Positions 12,001-27,000 of a stretch of DNA of 64,000 nucleotides are shown here, piece by piece. The DNA is taken from assembly GCF_014356525.2 (NCBI RefSeq), contig NC_052518.1, forward strand, positions 28,274,655 to 28,338,654, in the 5' to 3' direction. The notes beneath the pieces were generated by a model, which did no database searches, had not been told where the DNA came from, and saw only the letters and a list, made by a program, of their open reading frames with translations. The position numbers and the translations under genes were made by a program. Each line of letters starts with the position of its first letter. Position 1 is the first letter of the stretch. This stretch comes from Nilaparvata lugens. Taxonomy: Eukaryota > Arthropoda > Insecta > Hemiptera > Delphacidae.

Positions 12001-15000
12001 AAGCTGTGTGACGTTGGTAGTCTCTCATATTGTGCTGTTCATACACTCTCACCCCAACAAAACAGTAAAAATCGACAATAATCAGCTTGATAACAGTAAA
12101 CGTTGCGACATAAACGCCCTATACCCTTTACCATGGGATGTCTACTTATGCTATTGCTTCTCTATGGTAATATTTATTTATGTACAAATGAAATTTCTAT
12201 TGTTTTATTGTGTGAATGTAGCATCAAACATTCTTCACAATTACATACCTTATGCTAGTACTTGAATTAATATCTAGTGAATGGGCAGTATTTCTATTTT
12301 GACTAATTATTACACATTATGATTCTGTTTGATTGTTGAAGATATTTATTTTGTCTGAATTTGACTAATCTAAGCTTCAATTACTGTTTACAATCGCAAA
12401 AAATTGCATGATGCTAAGTGTACGGTAATTATTGTATTGTATGCGTTCTCTAGCTGCCCAATTCGTAAAAAAGCTGAGAAGGATGCAAGGAGTCTGGTGA
12501 GAGAGATGCGGGAGGAGTGATGGATGAGACTGGAAAATCTGGCCAGAGCGGGCGCTGTAAGGCTCTTAACATTGATTTGGGGAAAACAGTAACATGGAGA
12601 AACGGACAGACAACTAGGTCATTTTGAAATTGGCTAACTTAATAAAATTGTAAATAGTGAGGCTCCTTAGATTGATTAGTAGAAGAACAGCAAAAATCTT
12701 AGCTCATCAGTTGGTTTAAAGGGCATATCACCGAGCAGTAAGAAACCAAGAAAATCGGACCAGAAACAAATTTATATGGATCTTGATCACTTGATAATTG
12801 GTGACTGGTTGTTGAGAGATACTGGTAAGGTTATGGGTGGAATGATGAACGATAATAATTTTGAAACGAAAATCATACCATAAGGCAGAATTCAAGATGT
12901 TAGCCGTTCTCTCCAAGCAAAAAATCTGCTAAAAAAGTAATCATGAATGTGGGATCAAATAATGGATCATTAGCAAGGACACCAAATCGTGTTATGAGGC
13001 CACTCTGGTTGACACTAGCATATACAAAGAGATTTCCAAAGGCAGACTGGTATGTCGGCTCCATTCTCTATCGGGAGGACTGTGGGATCAGATTTATTGA
13101 CGAAAAAAATAATAATATCTAGTGACTTGGCTGGCAGGCTCAGGTCTGGTGTCAGAATTTTCAGGTCGCAACTTCAGGGCCTCTGACGTGACCCAACGAC
13201 TGCTTTTTAGACAGCCGGGACCGACGGTTTAACGTGTTCATTGATGAAACAAATAAGGCACTATATTCATGTGTGATCAGCTGAAAATAAATTTCATTGA
13301 TAATGAAACGAAGCCACTTGAACTGGGGTAGATGAAATTTGAACAATGAAGGAACACACGTTTTGGCTAAATTATAAATGTTCTACAACTAAAGAAGAAG
13401 TCTCAAGGTGCAACTCCTTGAATGCGTGTCGACACGTGCCGTTTGAGACGCGCAGCTATAAGCAAGCTTGTTGAGACGAGCGCGGCTATAAGCAGGAAGC
13501 TCGCGTCGCATAGTTACAGCCGTGACGGCTGGACCACATAACCTATAAATTCATTAGATTCGATGATTCATTAGATATTTGCACCTTCAGGCAAAAGAAT
13601 GGCAGTTTAGTCAATGCTAGAACAGCAGTCCTACAGCACTTATAAGAAAAACTACAAATTAGTGCAATACTGAGTTTTAAAATCTTGAAAGAAGCAAAAA
13701 TAAATTAAATTTATAATAGAAAATGATTATCAAATATGAAAATTATGTTTATAAATGCACGATCCATAAAAAATAAGATAGAAATATTGGAATCCATACT
13801 ACATTATGGGAGTTATGATATTGTCTGCATTGCGGAAACCTGGCTAAGTGATGAAAAAAAATTAAGATTGAACATTATGTTTATGTTTTTGAAGGGACGG
13901 ATTCAAAGATCCAAAGGTTCAAAGAACCTCAGACGCCAACTGAAGCTTATTGTGTGTCCTAAAGTATGTTAGGCAAACCAACTTATGTATACTTTACAAA
14001 GTCCATAAGTTTCTTCTCTTTACTAACATCCTATTCCTCGCCTGGTTGCTTGCAGCCAAACAGAGCCCTTCTTCTAGCTCCAAGTCTTTCGCAATCCAGT
14101 ATGATATGCTTGGCAGTCTCTACAGACTGATTACAAAGCCTACACATCTGGCTTTCATTTCTGAGTCCAATTGTGTGGAGATGTTTCCTGAAGTGGCCAT
14201 GTCCAGTTATCAGGGCAATCAACTGCTTGACCTGGCCTCTACCCAGACTCACCAGCCAGCTGGTGAAGCGAGGGCTCGCGTCTGCCAGCAGCCTTTTGCC
14301 AAGTGCTTGACGAGAGTGACCTTGCCATTTCTGGTGATGTAAGTCCCTGGACCATCTACCTATTGTGTGGAAAGCAGTTGTTTTACTTATGCCACAGCCT
14401 GGCTCTGGGCCAAAGATTGAACATTACAGTATGTCAGCTAAATTTCACAGAAGGGAAAAAATCGGCGGTGGTGTCGCAATATTAAGCTCTGTTTTCAGCA
14501 TAAATAAGTTGAGCTCTATAACCAGACAGAATAAGATTCCAATATGAATGTTGCGGAGTTTTAGTGTAGCGCATTGGGTTCAAGTTCATAGTAATGTGTA
14601 TATATATGAGGTGTGTAAAACATAGTAATGTGTGTCTATAGGCTGCTTCATCGTGCATACTTCGATCACTTCATGGAATTACTGGAAGTTGCTGTTGACA
14701 CAATAAAGAATACCTGAATTGTGATTTGCAGATTTTGATTTGCGGTGACCTGAACATTGACAATTTGGTGGATGATCTGGACAGGGAAAACTTGAATGAT
14801 TAGTTGATGTTAAAAATCGTATTATTGCATTTAAGCATCATAAAAGAGTTGATACAAGAACCGATCGTCGTAGCCAATTCGATTACTTCATAACAGATAT
14901 TCGGAAACAGTTTTACATTCTAAATATTTGTCACCACTCATTTCAGATCATTACATTATTGTTCTTAATCTTAATTAAGCAGTGTACATAGTGACAAATA

Positions 15001-18000
15001 AGACTGAACAGAGGAAATTTTCAAAGCCACACCAGGATTTGTTCAAGTTCTTGTTGTCAATTGAAAAATTAAATGCTGGTATTCATGTTGAGGATAGTTA
15101 AATTTTTATCAATTTTGACAACTGCTTTCCAAAAGCAATATACAGGAAAGATAATGAAAATTCACATGTTAAACGGGTCAAACATGAAATTCTTGATTCT
15201 CAGGAAGCACTAAAGGAACATACTTACTGGCATGCTAGAAATATGGGAACACTAGACTATAGAAAAGTATAGAAATGTCAAACAAAAATACTCTGTGCTA
15301 CTAAATGACACAAAAGGACACTCCTATAAAATGAATATTGATAATGCAAAAAATAATTGCAAGGTATCCTGGTTAATTATCCAAAATTTAACATGTGGTG
15401 AAAACGTAAACAGTTGTATCATGAGCTTGAAAAGAAATGACGTACTCTTTACAAATCATTGATTGGGTAAACTTCAAGTATCAAGTAAGTTCTCTCAAAC
15501 TAATCAACCAATGATCATTAATCAAATTAATTATCAACAACCGATCCTAGTCTTCTTCGTCTTAATAATGTGGTTTTAACAACACTTAGTACTAGTTGAA
15601 TATTATTGTGACCACCGTTGAATGATGTCATCTTAAGTAATTGTTGAAAAACTGACGTCATTTTAGTGGTTGAATTTGTTTTGATTTTCGTGTAACAGAC
15701 CGCCTGCCTTCTTACATTACCTATTGTGTTCTCTAGCAGAATTGAGTAGATTGGTTAGTGAATAGTTGGGTCCATTACTTTCAGATATGTTCTCACAACT
15801 GTGCGATGGGAATGGACATATGATAGCATGGAAGTTCTCTGAATATTTGAGAGAAGTCTTATGTTTACCAGCAGCTGTTTATGAATCGCCATCATTCAGT
15901 TACAGTGATCAACTTGCTACTGATATTTTCTCGGGGGTGAGTACATTACATTACATACATTATAATTCTTAACTTTATGAAGCACTTCTTCCACATTATA
16001 ATATATCATTTCTTTGCTAGCATATTGCGTCAGCTAATAACTTTATGTAGAATAACTCAATTTATTCATTTTCTGAGTAGTTGTGGAGGTGATAGTTGCG
16101 GTAGTTATCCATATTGAATAAAAATACCAGATATTGTCAAATCAGAGATTTATTAAAAATCGAGATACAGGTCTGGGCTTTCGATTTTTACTCCATTATC
16201 AATCTGGTAAACTGTAAGAGATTGAGTTTATAGTTTATCAGAGTTTGATAATGGTGTAACAGTTGAAACCTGTATCTCGATTTTTAATAAATCTGTAGTT
16301 TGGCAATATCTAGTCTTTTTATTCAATATCAATTTTTTAGAATAATGTAATTGCTGTCCTGTATTATAAACTCTACATTGCCCATTTAAGGGTGCTTGCA
16401 AACAGAGTTCACAGTGTTAAGAGTTCACTGGCATAATTTGTACCTGCAAACGCTGTCTCACTAGAATTGCTGTCTTACTATTACCATGCATCTACTATCT
16501 GTTTTTTCCTTTAATCTGTAATATTATGTAAACCAACAGAACTCATTCCCCACACCCAGACTGTGTTTTTGTGGAAAATATTCACAATATTTTAATTGCA
16601 ACTACAGATGTATTTTTTGTGAATAATAGATTTATCATTGTAAAAAAATTCACTGTTCACATTCATAACATTTTTTTTGTTAGACTTGATTGCAAAAATA
16701 CTGACCTTTGTTGGCTGTATAATAATTCAAAGCACAGCTATTATGAAGGTATGTTTCGTAATAAACTTGATAATGTTTTTCAACATCAATCAGGATTTAA
16801 ATCGGCAAGTTAGATTCAGGATATTACTGTTAAGGTCAATGAAAATTTGTTAGTTCGAAACTGTCCTATTGAGTTTTCAAAATGTGTTTATATCAAATGA
16901 AGTATTCGATTTGAATCTTGAAATAGGTATTTTTGTTTCAATCTTTTATTTTTATATAATATAACGTTTTGCTATTTTGAAGTAAATTTATATTTTCTCC
17001 AGTGATTTTATAGTCGCAGCTTTGTGTTATTCGTTTGGAATCAGTGGTATTTATTGATATTATGTTTATGTGATTATTTGATTTACAGAATGGGCGTGTT
17101 ACTGTTAATGATTTCATGGATGTTATGATGTCCGATCCGGGACCTCATTGTCTAGTCTGGCTTCCACTACTCCATAGGCTCGCAAGTGTTGAAAACGGTA
17201 ACTATTTGTTGTACAATTATTCTGTATCTACAATTTACAATTCAAATTAAACATTGTTGTTCTATAGTGAGGTCAACGTTATAATGACAGTGAAGCAAAA
17301 TAGAACAGGGTTGCCGATTCTCTATAATTTGACTCCATTTTTCTTTAGACTGTACTAAAACACAGCCATCTATATTGGATAGCTGTAACTCAAACTATCC
17401 CATTAAATTTTTGATCTAATATTAGTTTCAATTTTCTTTGGTAAGCTAATAATCAATTCCAAATCAATTCCATTACAATTGCATTACGTTAAAAGAGAAC
17501 AATTAATATGTATCACCATTTGTAACCAAGTTATAATTTTTTGTAAACATTGGGGGCTCCACCACTTCCCAGATGGGAAGGAGAGTTACAAAGGAGATAC
17601 ATAGCTGAAGATGGTAGAGCAGATATTTTAAAGAAATAAAAAGAAGAAATCATTCTAAGAAATACAAAATTTATTGGTTTACAATATTTTAAAAAGAAAT
17701 AATTTGAAATGTATAAGTTTGAAGTTATATAATTTAGGCTATGAAGAAAAGGAAAACAGATTATTATCGAACAAGTCTCAATTATCTTATTTAAGAATGA
17801 GTTTCTATTTATTTCAATTTGATTAATTTTTGAAAACTATTTAGGTACAGTATTTAATATTTTGAGGATTCTCCTCTTGGTTTGAAATATCTACATTTTA
17901 TTTATTTTTAAATTCCTATAAAAAGAAAAACAACATGACATTATAACTAATAAAATTATGAATAATTTTAATTGAGTACGATACCAATCCCCTTTATGAT

Positions 18001-21000
18001 GACCATCTCGTCAGCTTGGCTGGAAGGTGAGGTCTAGAGGAAGGTCCAGGTCCTGGCCAGTCAGAGTCTTTGAGTGTTCGGAGGAGCGGCAGAAAAAAGA
18101 CTGTCTCGAAAAAGTGGGAAAATCTAATATGAAAATGCCGGCTGGTGGGGAGACTGGAAAGTCCCACCACTCTGAAGCTCTGCGATTTTTCATTCAGTCA
18201 GCGCAATTTGGCTTTCTAGTGATCCTGATTTTACTATTGAAAATTAAAAAGGGAAATAAATTAAAAATTTGATGTGCTTGAGGAGCTGTCAAAACCCATG
18301 GTTTATGACACAACAATCTGAACTTCAAATCAACAGAAATTAAGTTTTACGGTAGGTATTCTACTTCAATTTCTCTTAAATGTAATAGCAAAATAGAATT
18401 CCTATTTATAATAAAATAATTTCAATTTCTAATTATAATAATTTCAATGGAAATAATTCTAAAATAACCTTTAAATATGTTATACTTACCGGTAACTGAA
18501 GCCTGTATGTGAGAACAGAGTTATCAACTTATAAAATGTCATTTCAGAAAATAATAATATTCTTGTTTTCCATACGGTAAAATCTAAATAAATTCAAAAA
18601 GACATTTTGAAAATGAAATGCGACTTTATGTCTACTCTAGAATTTTTTTATCAAAATAAAACATGGTGGATGACCTGGAGATTGCTTGTTTACGTCTGTA
18701 AAGTCACTGACATAAGTAAAAATAATATATTTCTGGCAAACTGACAACATTGCAAAGATAGAAAGGGATAGCGATATCTGCTTTATCAAAAAAATAGTAA
18801 TAACATCATTATCAATCTTATAATGCAATTATAACGTGGACCTCACTATATAGTCTTGCTTCAAAAAGGGAATTCAATTTATTGAAAAGAATAACTATCT
18901 TGTAGAGAGTGGCTGCCTGTACATTAATCTTCTTGTTCACGATCATTTATAACCTTGAAAATCAAAAATTGATAGTGTAGACAGTTATTGTGAGAAGCGG
19001 AATCTTTGAAGAAATTTTGATAGTTACATAACTTCCTTTTGAAAATTTATCAAATGAACACTACACTTGTTTCATGGAGATATTCATAATACTTTTTTGC
19101 CCAGATGCAAAATTGTGATGCATGCAATTCTGTGGATATCAATGTTTGTGGCATAAGTTTGTGGAGAATTACAGTGACAGCACTTTCAATTCACCTGTTG
19201 TCCAGCACACTTTGAAAAGATGAAATCGTTTGAGCCTGCAATAGGTGCTCACTCAGACACTCAAACAAAATATATTGGAGTATAAAGCAATTATTATTAT
19301 TATTGTAGGACTGATATTTGGGATTATTCTAATTTGTCAAGTAGAAATTTTATATATGTAGTCAAGAAAAACAGTTTATAAGTTCATTTGGAATGGTCCC
19401 CTGTAGCCTCACAAGCAGAAATTAGTAAGTAATAACTGATAGTATGTCTCAATTATTGGTAACATACAAATCATACTGTAATCAACGTTTTATTTTGTAA
19501 CGAAAAAGGTTTCTATGGTTAGGAAGCATTGTTATAAGTGTTCGATCTTTCATTGCTGAACTGTCAAATCAATTTATGATAAACTTCCCATTTAATTTTC
19601 AAATAATTTGATGATTTTCAGTGACTCACGCAACTGTTTGCGATGCGTGTCTCAGAGAGAATTTTCAAGGATTCAGATATCGTTGTCAAAAGTGTCATAG
19701 CTTTCAAATGTGCCAGGACTGTTTTTGGCGAGGCAGAATAGCTGGAGGACATGCTGTAGACCATGACGTCAAGGAGTACACTAGTTATGTAAGTTCACTA
19801 TAGTCACATTCACTTTGAAACTGTCAGCATGGGTTGAATGGGATGCATTTATGTTGACAAGGAATGCTGACAGTATAAAATGAATCATTATTTTCAATTA
19901 ATTCTCAATCCTTTGTTTCCCTAAAGTACTAGGAATACCAAAATACTTATAAAATAGTTAGAACTAGTCTTGATTTGTATAATTCAAATTGATTCTGTTC
20001 TCAAGCACATATACAGAGTGTTTCAGAAGTAGTGTCGAACATTTCAGGGTATTGTTCCTGGATGATAGGAGACTACAAATGTCGTATTTCAAATTTTTGA
20101 TGGAGAATTTCACGAAAACCGTTCACTTTACAGAAAATTCACAACAGACACAAAATAGCAAATTTTTTCAAGATTTCAAGCATACCTTATTCATCAAGAC
20201 TGGTCAGAGAATACCAGAGAAATTAATTCTTTTTGTACTGCATGCATAACCACTTTTCACCATTTAAACATCAATATTAATTTTTTAATTCCAATTTGTA
20301 AGATGAAGCTTTGAAACTCGGTATGGCTCCATATGGCCATCCAGCTGATTTTACAATGTGTTTCAGATGATCTTGTTTGTTCATGGTCATGCATGCAGTA
20401 CATGAATTAATTTCTCTGTTATTCTGTGAGCAGCTCAATGTATAAGGTATCCTTGAAATCTTGATATAATTTGCTTACTTTTTTGTCTCTTGTGAATTTT
20501 CTGTTAAGTGAACGGTTTTCGTGAAATTTGCTTTCAAAAATTTAAAATAGCCGCCATTTTAAAAAATCAATCGACATTTTTTTATTTTTTTTTCAAGTTG
20601 AGTCTTTATAGCATAAATATTCATGCCAAATTTCAGATCAATACAACATTACGTTCTTTAGATAAAAATTCCAAAGTGAAAGAAACAAAATGGCAGCTAT
20701 AAGGATAACCGCTGAGTTTTGGACACTTGAAATACGACATTTGTAGTCTCCTATCATCCAGGAACAATACCATGAAATGTTCGACACTACTTCTGAAACA
20801 CCCAATATATTAAATTTAGCCATCAAGTACTTGAACTCAGGAAAATAAATAGGAAGATGACTTAACCCAATCCAAACTATGATGTTATATCAAACCGATT
20901 TGTCACAAAAAGGGTTTTAGGTGGTAAATTGGAATAAGGAATATGAATGAAACATATAGGTAAAAACAAATCGGTATTATACTGCGATAGTATGTGATCC

Positions 21001-24000
21001 TCTGCTGGTCCCGTAGTCCTCACACTGTTGTCTTTCGATTAAATTATTTATAAGATGTAGGGCGTTGGCTTCACTTTCAATATATTTCAACTAGCACAAG
21101 TTATAGCGAAGTCAAATCATATACGAACGAATATATATGTACTATGTGTTGAGACGAATTTCCCTCGATTTATTATTCAAAACTTGAAGAAATTTAACGA
21201 ACAGGAGTTGCTAATTATGGATCAAACCATCCAACGAAAAACAATGACCTTTCGACAATTAGGTCTGTTTTGCAACTGAGCTAAAACCTGGAGAGCAGCA
21301 CTCTCATCGAGTGGTGGGAAGGCTTAAAAAAGGAGACGTGAGGAGAGTGAAAACGAAGCTACTATAATTATAAAAAGGATAACAGATAACAAAATCAAAA
21401 TTCACCGCGGCAGCCTGCCGGCACTATGTAGCAGGAGGAGGAAAAACTACAACGAAACTGGCCTGAACACGGATATTAAGCTATCCTTTTCACTTGGGTC
21501 GCTCAGTCAGCGGTTAGACACCGAAGCGGTAACATGTAGAGAGTGTTTAATAGTATTTCAGCAATAGTATACATAGTTATAGTAGTGTCGTTTAGTGTAG
21601 TTTAGTGTCGTTCTATATATTCAATAGAACAATAGATTTGCTTACGCTAGAAAAATAGAGCCGGCGGTGAGTGGAAGTAGTACGCGTGTGCGCGCTCGCG
21701 TCCGTGCGTTCGCGTCGCCTGCCGCGGTCGGTCACCTCGCGAAAAACGAACTGGCGAAAAAGAACTGCTGAGCCGTCGTAATAATTATAATATCAACCAG
21801 AATGAATGGAAAGGAAAGGAAACTAGTTAAGCCTTTGACTTTCTTAGTTCCAGAATTTGAAGAAGTTGAAGATAGCTGCAATTCATCACCACCACCAACA
21901 ATCACCATGAATGAAGGAGATTCATCTCCAGTAAAATTCATTCAACCAGACCAGCTTAAAACTCCTGTAGAGCAAATACTGTATAATGCATGGAAAGAAG
22001 CTGATAATAGGATGCGGGCAGCAGAAAGAAAAAACAAAATGATTGAGAAGAAACTAGAAGAACTTCAAATTAAGCTGTGTCAGTTGGAGAGCTGTAACGT
22101 CAACTCTGTCCCTGCATCTTCCAACAATTTGAAAGTTGTTAAGAGTAGTAATTCTGATCAACATCAATCAACTCCAATGAGGAAAAATCAACTCAAGAGT
22201 GAAAAATCTGCTTCAGCTAAAAATACATCGCCTAGTACAGATTACTGCACAGATGAGGAGGAATTCGCCAAGGAGACGGAATGGGTGGGAGTGAAAAATG
22301 GGAGATCTAAGAAGAGGAAGCTGAATACTTCGCTTCCCCCTCCATCAGAAGGAAAAACAACCAATAAGGGTGAGTCATTACAGCAACACAAAGTCAAAAA
22401 GAGTCCTCCATTACCACCAGTAATAGTGGATGGCATTAAATCATACAATAACTTCCATGAAAAGTTAGTTAAGCTACTGCCAAGTCGTAATTTCAGTGTG
22501 AAACTACTTGGAGTAGACAGTTTCAAAATTAACTTAGTAAATGAGGAGGATTATAGATTGCTCACAAAGGAGTTGAATAAAGAGAAGTTTACTTGGCATT
22601 CTTATGAGAACAAGCAATCAAGGCCAATCAGAGTTATGGCTAAGAAGCTACGTCACTCATGTGAAGCAGAGAATATTGTGGAGGACCTCAAAGATAAAGA
22701 GTTCAAAATTCTGAACGCAAGCATAAAGCTTAAATGTAGAACTAAAGAGCCCCTAGATATGTTCATGCTTGAGTTTGAAGCAGGAGAAGATGTAAATAAA
22801 ATTTACAAAATCACCAACATGATGGGATGCAAGGTAGAAATAGAGGCAATGAAGAAATCAAAGCTCATTGCTCAATGCAAAAGATGCCAAGCTTATGGAC
22901 ACACCCAAAAATATTGCTTTAAAGAGTTTCGTTGTGTCAAATGTGCTGGTAAACACAGCTCGAAGGATTGCACAAAGGCAGCTGGAGAAAAGCCGAAATG
23001 TATTCATTGTGGTGAAAATCATCCAGCAAGCTATCGTGGGTGCAGTGTTGCTGTCGAACTGCAGAAGATGCGAAGCAAAAGTATGAAGCCCCATTCAGGA
23101 CCAATCAAGCAAGTGGATTCGCGCAAGGAGCTTTCAACTCAACGCATAACTGTTTCTTCCACCGAAATAGAAACTACGAGATTGTCAGCATTCGATAAAC
23201 CCTTATCATATGCTGATACTACAAAAAAAGGTCTCTATAAGAAGATGAACAAAAATAATCAAGAGGACGGAGTGCTACAAACTTTACAGCTGATACTAAC
23301 CAAGCTGGAAAAGCAAGAAGCACTATTATCCTCATTTGAAAAAAGGTTACAGAAACAGAAGCAGCACCAACCCGGCTGGGAGCAGAAGGAAGCAATGAAC
23401 CACACACTGAAAATTATGGCATGGAATGCCAATAGCATTCTCCAGAAGAAGCAAGAACTAGAATTAGTACTCCATAACGACAAAATAGACATCTGCCTTA
23501 TTTCAGAAACACACATGACAAACCAATCCTATCTCAAACTCAGAGGCTATAGAACATACCATACTACACATCCAAATAATTCAGCAAGGTGAGGTAGTGC
23601 AGTGATCGTGAGAGAAACAATAAAACACACTGAAGAAAAGGAATACCAAACAGATGAAATTCAAGCTCACTGGAGCTCAAAGGATGCAAAGTGTCATTAG
23701 CAGCAATATATAGCCCTCCAAGACATGCACTAAAACATCGAGACTACGTAGAATTCTTCAAACATCTTGGAAGAAGGTTCATCGTAGGAGGAGACTTCAA
23801 TGCTAAAAATACCCATTGGGGCTCCAGGATAACCACTACAAAGGGTCGAGAACTGTTTAGTGCAATTCAGCAATTCAAATGTGAAGCAATATCAACTGGA
23901 AACCCAACATACTGGCCAACAGACATAGGAAAAATCCCAGATCTCATAGACTTTTTCATCATCAAGGACTTCTCCACAAACTACATCAAAATTGAAGACA

Positions 24001-27000
24001 GCTGTGACTTGACATCAGATCACTCACCAATTATACTCACACTATGCGAGAGTGTAATAGAACGAGAACCATCTCTTTTTCTCTGCAATAGATACACAAA
24101 CTGGGAACAATTCAGACTCATACTGGAGGAAAGCATAGATCTCAATGTACAGCTTAGAAGTAAAGATCAGCTTGAAGCAGAAATTGAGAAACTTGTGACC
24201 TCCATTCAGCAAGCAGCCTGGGCAAGTACACCAGAAATAAAAAGGAGGACTCAAGGCAACAACTATCCTTCTGAAATAAAAATCTTCTATTACAGAAGAG
24301 AAGAGCAAGAAGAAAATGGCAAAACACTAGGGATCCAAGAGACAAGACTGTGCTGAACAATTTATCCCAGCAGCTCAGAAGAGAAATAAAAAATCTAAAA
24401 AATGAAAAATTTTCCAAGTATCTCACTGAGCTGACTAATGAAAAAAGTACTGACTACTCCCTATGGAAAGCTACAAAGTGCATTAAAAAGACTTCAAGCC
24501 AAAATGCACCCATTAAAAATGTGGATGGTACGTGGGCTAGAGACAATAAACAAAAATCAGCTAGGTTTGCAAATCATCTGGAGAACATCTTTAAAACTGA
24601 TGACAGCTATGATGATGATGAACATCTGCCACATACTGTTCAAGAATCAGCGAGGATCACACCAGTCACTGTAATTGAAGTGGAAAATATGATCAAGAGT
24701 AGCATCAAAACCAGGAAGGCACCAGGGTTTGATCTCATAACTGGAGATGTATTGAAACAACTTCCAAGGAAGGCTCTCTTGAAGCTTACATTCCTCATAA
24801 ATACATCTTTTAGGCTGAGATATGTCCCAGATTACTGGAAAGTTGCAGAAGTCATCATGATTTTAAAGCCTGGAAAAGCACCACATGATGTTACATCTTA
24901 CAGGCCAATCTCTCTCTTACCTGTAATGTCAAAACTATTTGAAAAACTGATCTTGAAAAGATTAAAGCCAATTATAGAGAGTAAGAAGTTGATACCAAAA
25001 CATCAATTTGGATTTAGAGAGAAACACACCACCATAGAGCAAATCCACAGAATCACCAATTTAATTGAGAGGGCTCTTGAAGAGAAGAAAATTTGTAGTA
25101 CAGTATTCCTGGATGTTGCCCAAGCATTTGATAAGGTGTGGCATAGAGGCCTATTAGCAAAATTGAGAACTATGCTTCCAGTTGAATACACTGAAATATT
25201 GGAGTCATATTTAGTGGGAAGATATTTTAGAGTCAAGCAGGAAGACGCCTATTCAGAGCTAAAAGAAATTGGAGCAGGAGTACCTCAAGGTAGTGTTCTT
25301 GGGCCAATTCTATATCTACTGTTTACTAGCGATCTACCTGAGTTGGAAAATGATACAGTGGCAACATTTGCTGATGACACGGCTGTACTAAGTCTGGGTG
25401 ACAACAGTCAGGAATCTATGAGGAAACTTCAAGATGCTGCTGATAAAATCTCCAGTTGGGCTAAACTGTGGAAAATCAAAGTGAATGAGACCAAGTCTGT
25501 CCAAGTCAACTTCACAAACAGAAAATGTGAGCAAATTCCCCTAGCCATCAATGGGAAACCTGTTCCATTTGCTAACGAGGCCAAATACCTAGGCATGACT
25601 CTGGATGCAAGGTTGCGTTGGAAAGCACATGTGAAGAAGAAGAGAGAAGAACTAGGTATCAGATATAGAAAAATATACTGGTTAATAGGCCGAAATTCTG
25701 CTCTTTCAACTTATAACAAGATCCTCATCTACAAGCAAATCCTGAAACCAATATGGATGTATGGAATCCAACTCTGGGGCTTCAGCCGAAACGCCGATAT
25801 TCACAGAGACCTGGAGGTGGAGTTCGTTGCAACAGAGATTGGGCGCTTCGCACGCAAGCATGCAGACAGGATCCAACGGCATAAAAATGAAGAAGTCGCT
25901 CAGCTACTTGACAACACACATATGCTGCGCAGATTGAAGCGGACCAAACCCTTCGAGTTGTGTGGTGTTGTGGAGTGAAAATGTCAAAAGCAGAGCAGTG
26001 TTGATAGTGTGAATGTGTATATTATAATACATGATACTTTATTTATATATTACTATTATTATCTATTGTTAATTCCAAGTTAGTTGCTAGAAGTAGTAGT
26101 CCTGGTGAGAACTACCTATCTTATTAATATTTAACCCATTATTATATTAGGAAAAAATTGCTCATTAATCTTTTTAGACTAGATTGCAATGGGATTTGAA
26201 AAAAAACTTGGGTCGCTAATGAAACAAATTAAATTTACAATGAAATCTGAGCCTATTGTGAAATATAGAGATACGTTTTGAAAATAAAATAATTGCTTAT
26301 ATTTTCAGTTCCTATGTGAAGGGATCCTTTCTTTTGCTGAGTATGATGCTCACATGATCTCTAGGCTTGTGCATGAGTAATGAGACGGATGATGATGATG
26401 AGAGATGAGAGGACCTACAGCTTATTTAGATAGGTTCCGAAGCACCGGGAAGCGATTTTTAAACTCATAAATGGTATTTAGAGGAGTTGGGCTCTTGAAA
26501 TTATCACTGTTACAACGGGAATAGCAGGCGCATGTAGCATATGTGAGCATATCTTATCGATAGATTATATCAGTGCGACTACTACACTAATCGCTTCTAC
26601 CTACTTGAATTTTTTAAGGCAATTATTGAAGGAGTATTTATTTTGTTTCAAATGTAATAATTGTATTTTGTATTCACGTTGTATTGAATGAAATGATATG
26701 TGTTTCTTACATTAAAGTGATTATATTAATTTATATTTCTTGTGCATTGTGATAATTATCTATTTTTTTCTTATTATTTGATGAACAGAATAAATCGAAT
26801 AATGATATTCAGCTGTTCTGGGTTTTTCAATTTCAGTGAATAGAAATTTCAAAATAGAAGTTGTTGTCCAAGCACTCAAGACGTCTTATCATATGGAAGC
26901 CCCGTGATATCGGTTCTCTTTTTGTAACGGTGTCTAATTGAGGCTAGCTCTGCTAATAGACTATTATGAGCAACAAATTCACTTCCGGATGGTTCAGATC

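Larger units (their letters stand above)
21504..26206 (+). mobile_element. Near-complete Jockey-clade LINE (4.7 kb)
   Basis: Bounded by an exact 11-bp duplication and ending in a short A-run. It has a 5' UTR (21504-21801) with a very GC-rich CG-dinucleotide block (21680-21730), a gag-like ORF1, the endonuclease, RT and a C-terminal region, in the order expected of Jockey. It is inactivated by an in-frame TGA in the endonuclease, a frameshift between endonuclease and RT, and an apparent short deletion in the C-terminus. It sits in the Dyb intron in the sense orientation. Confidence 0.9.

Noticed and set aside
22242..23516. Minus-strand ORFs across the Jockey gag gene
   Set aside because: Shadows of the plus-strand coding sequence.
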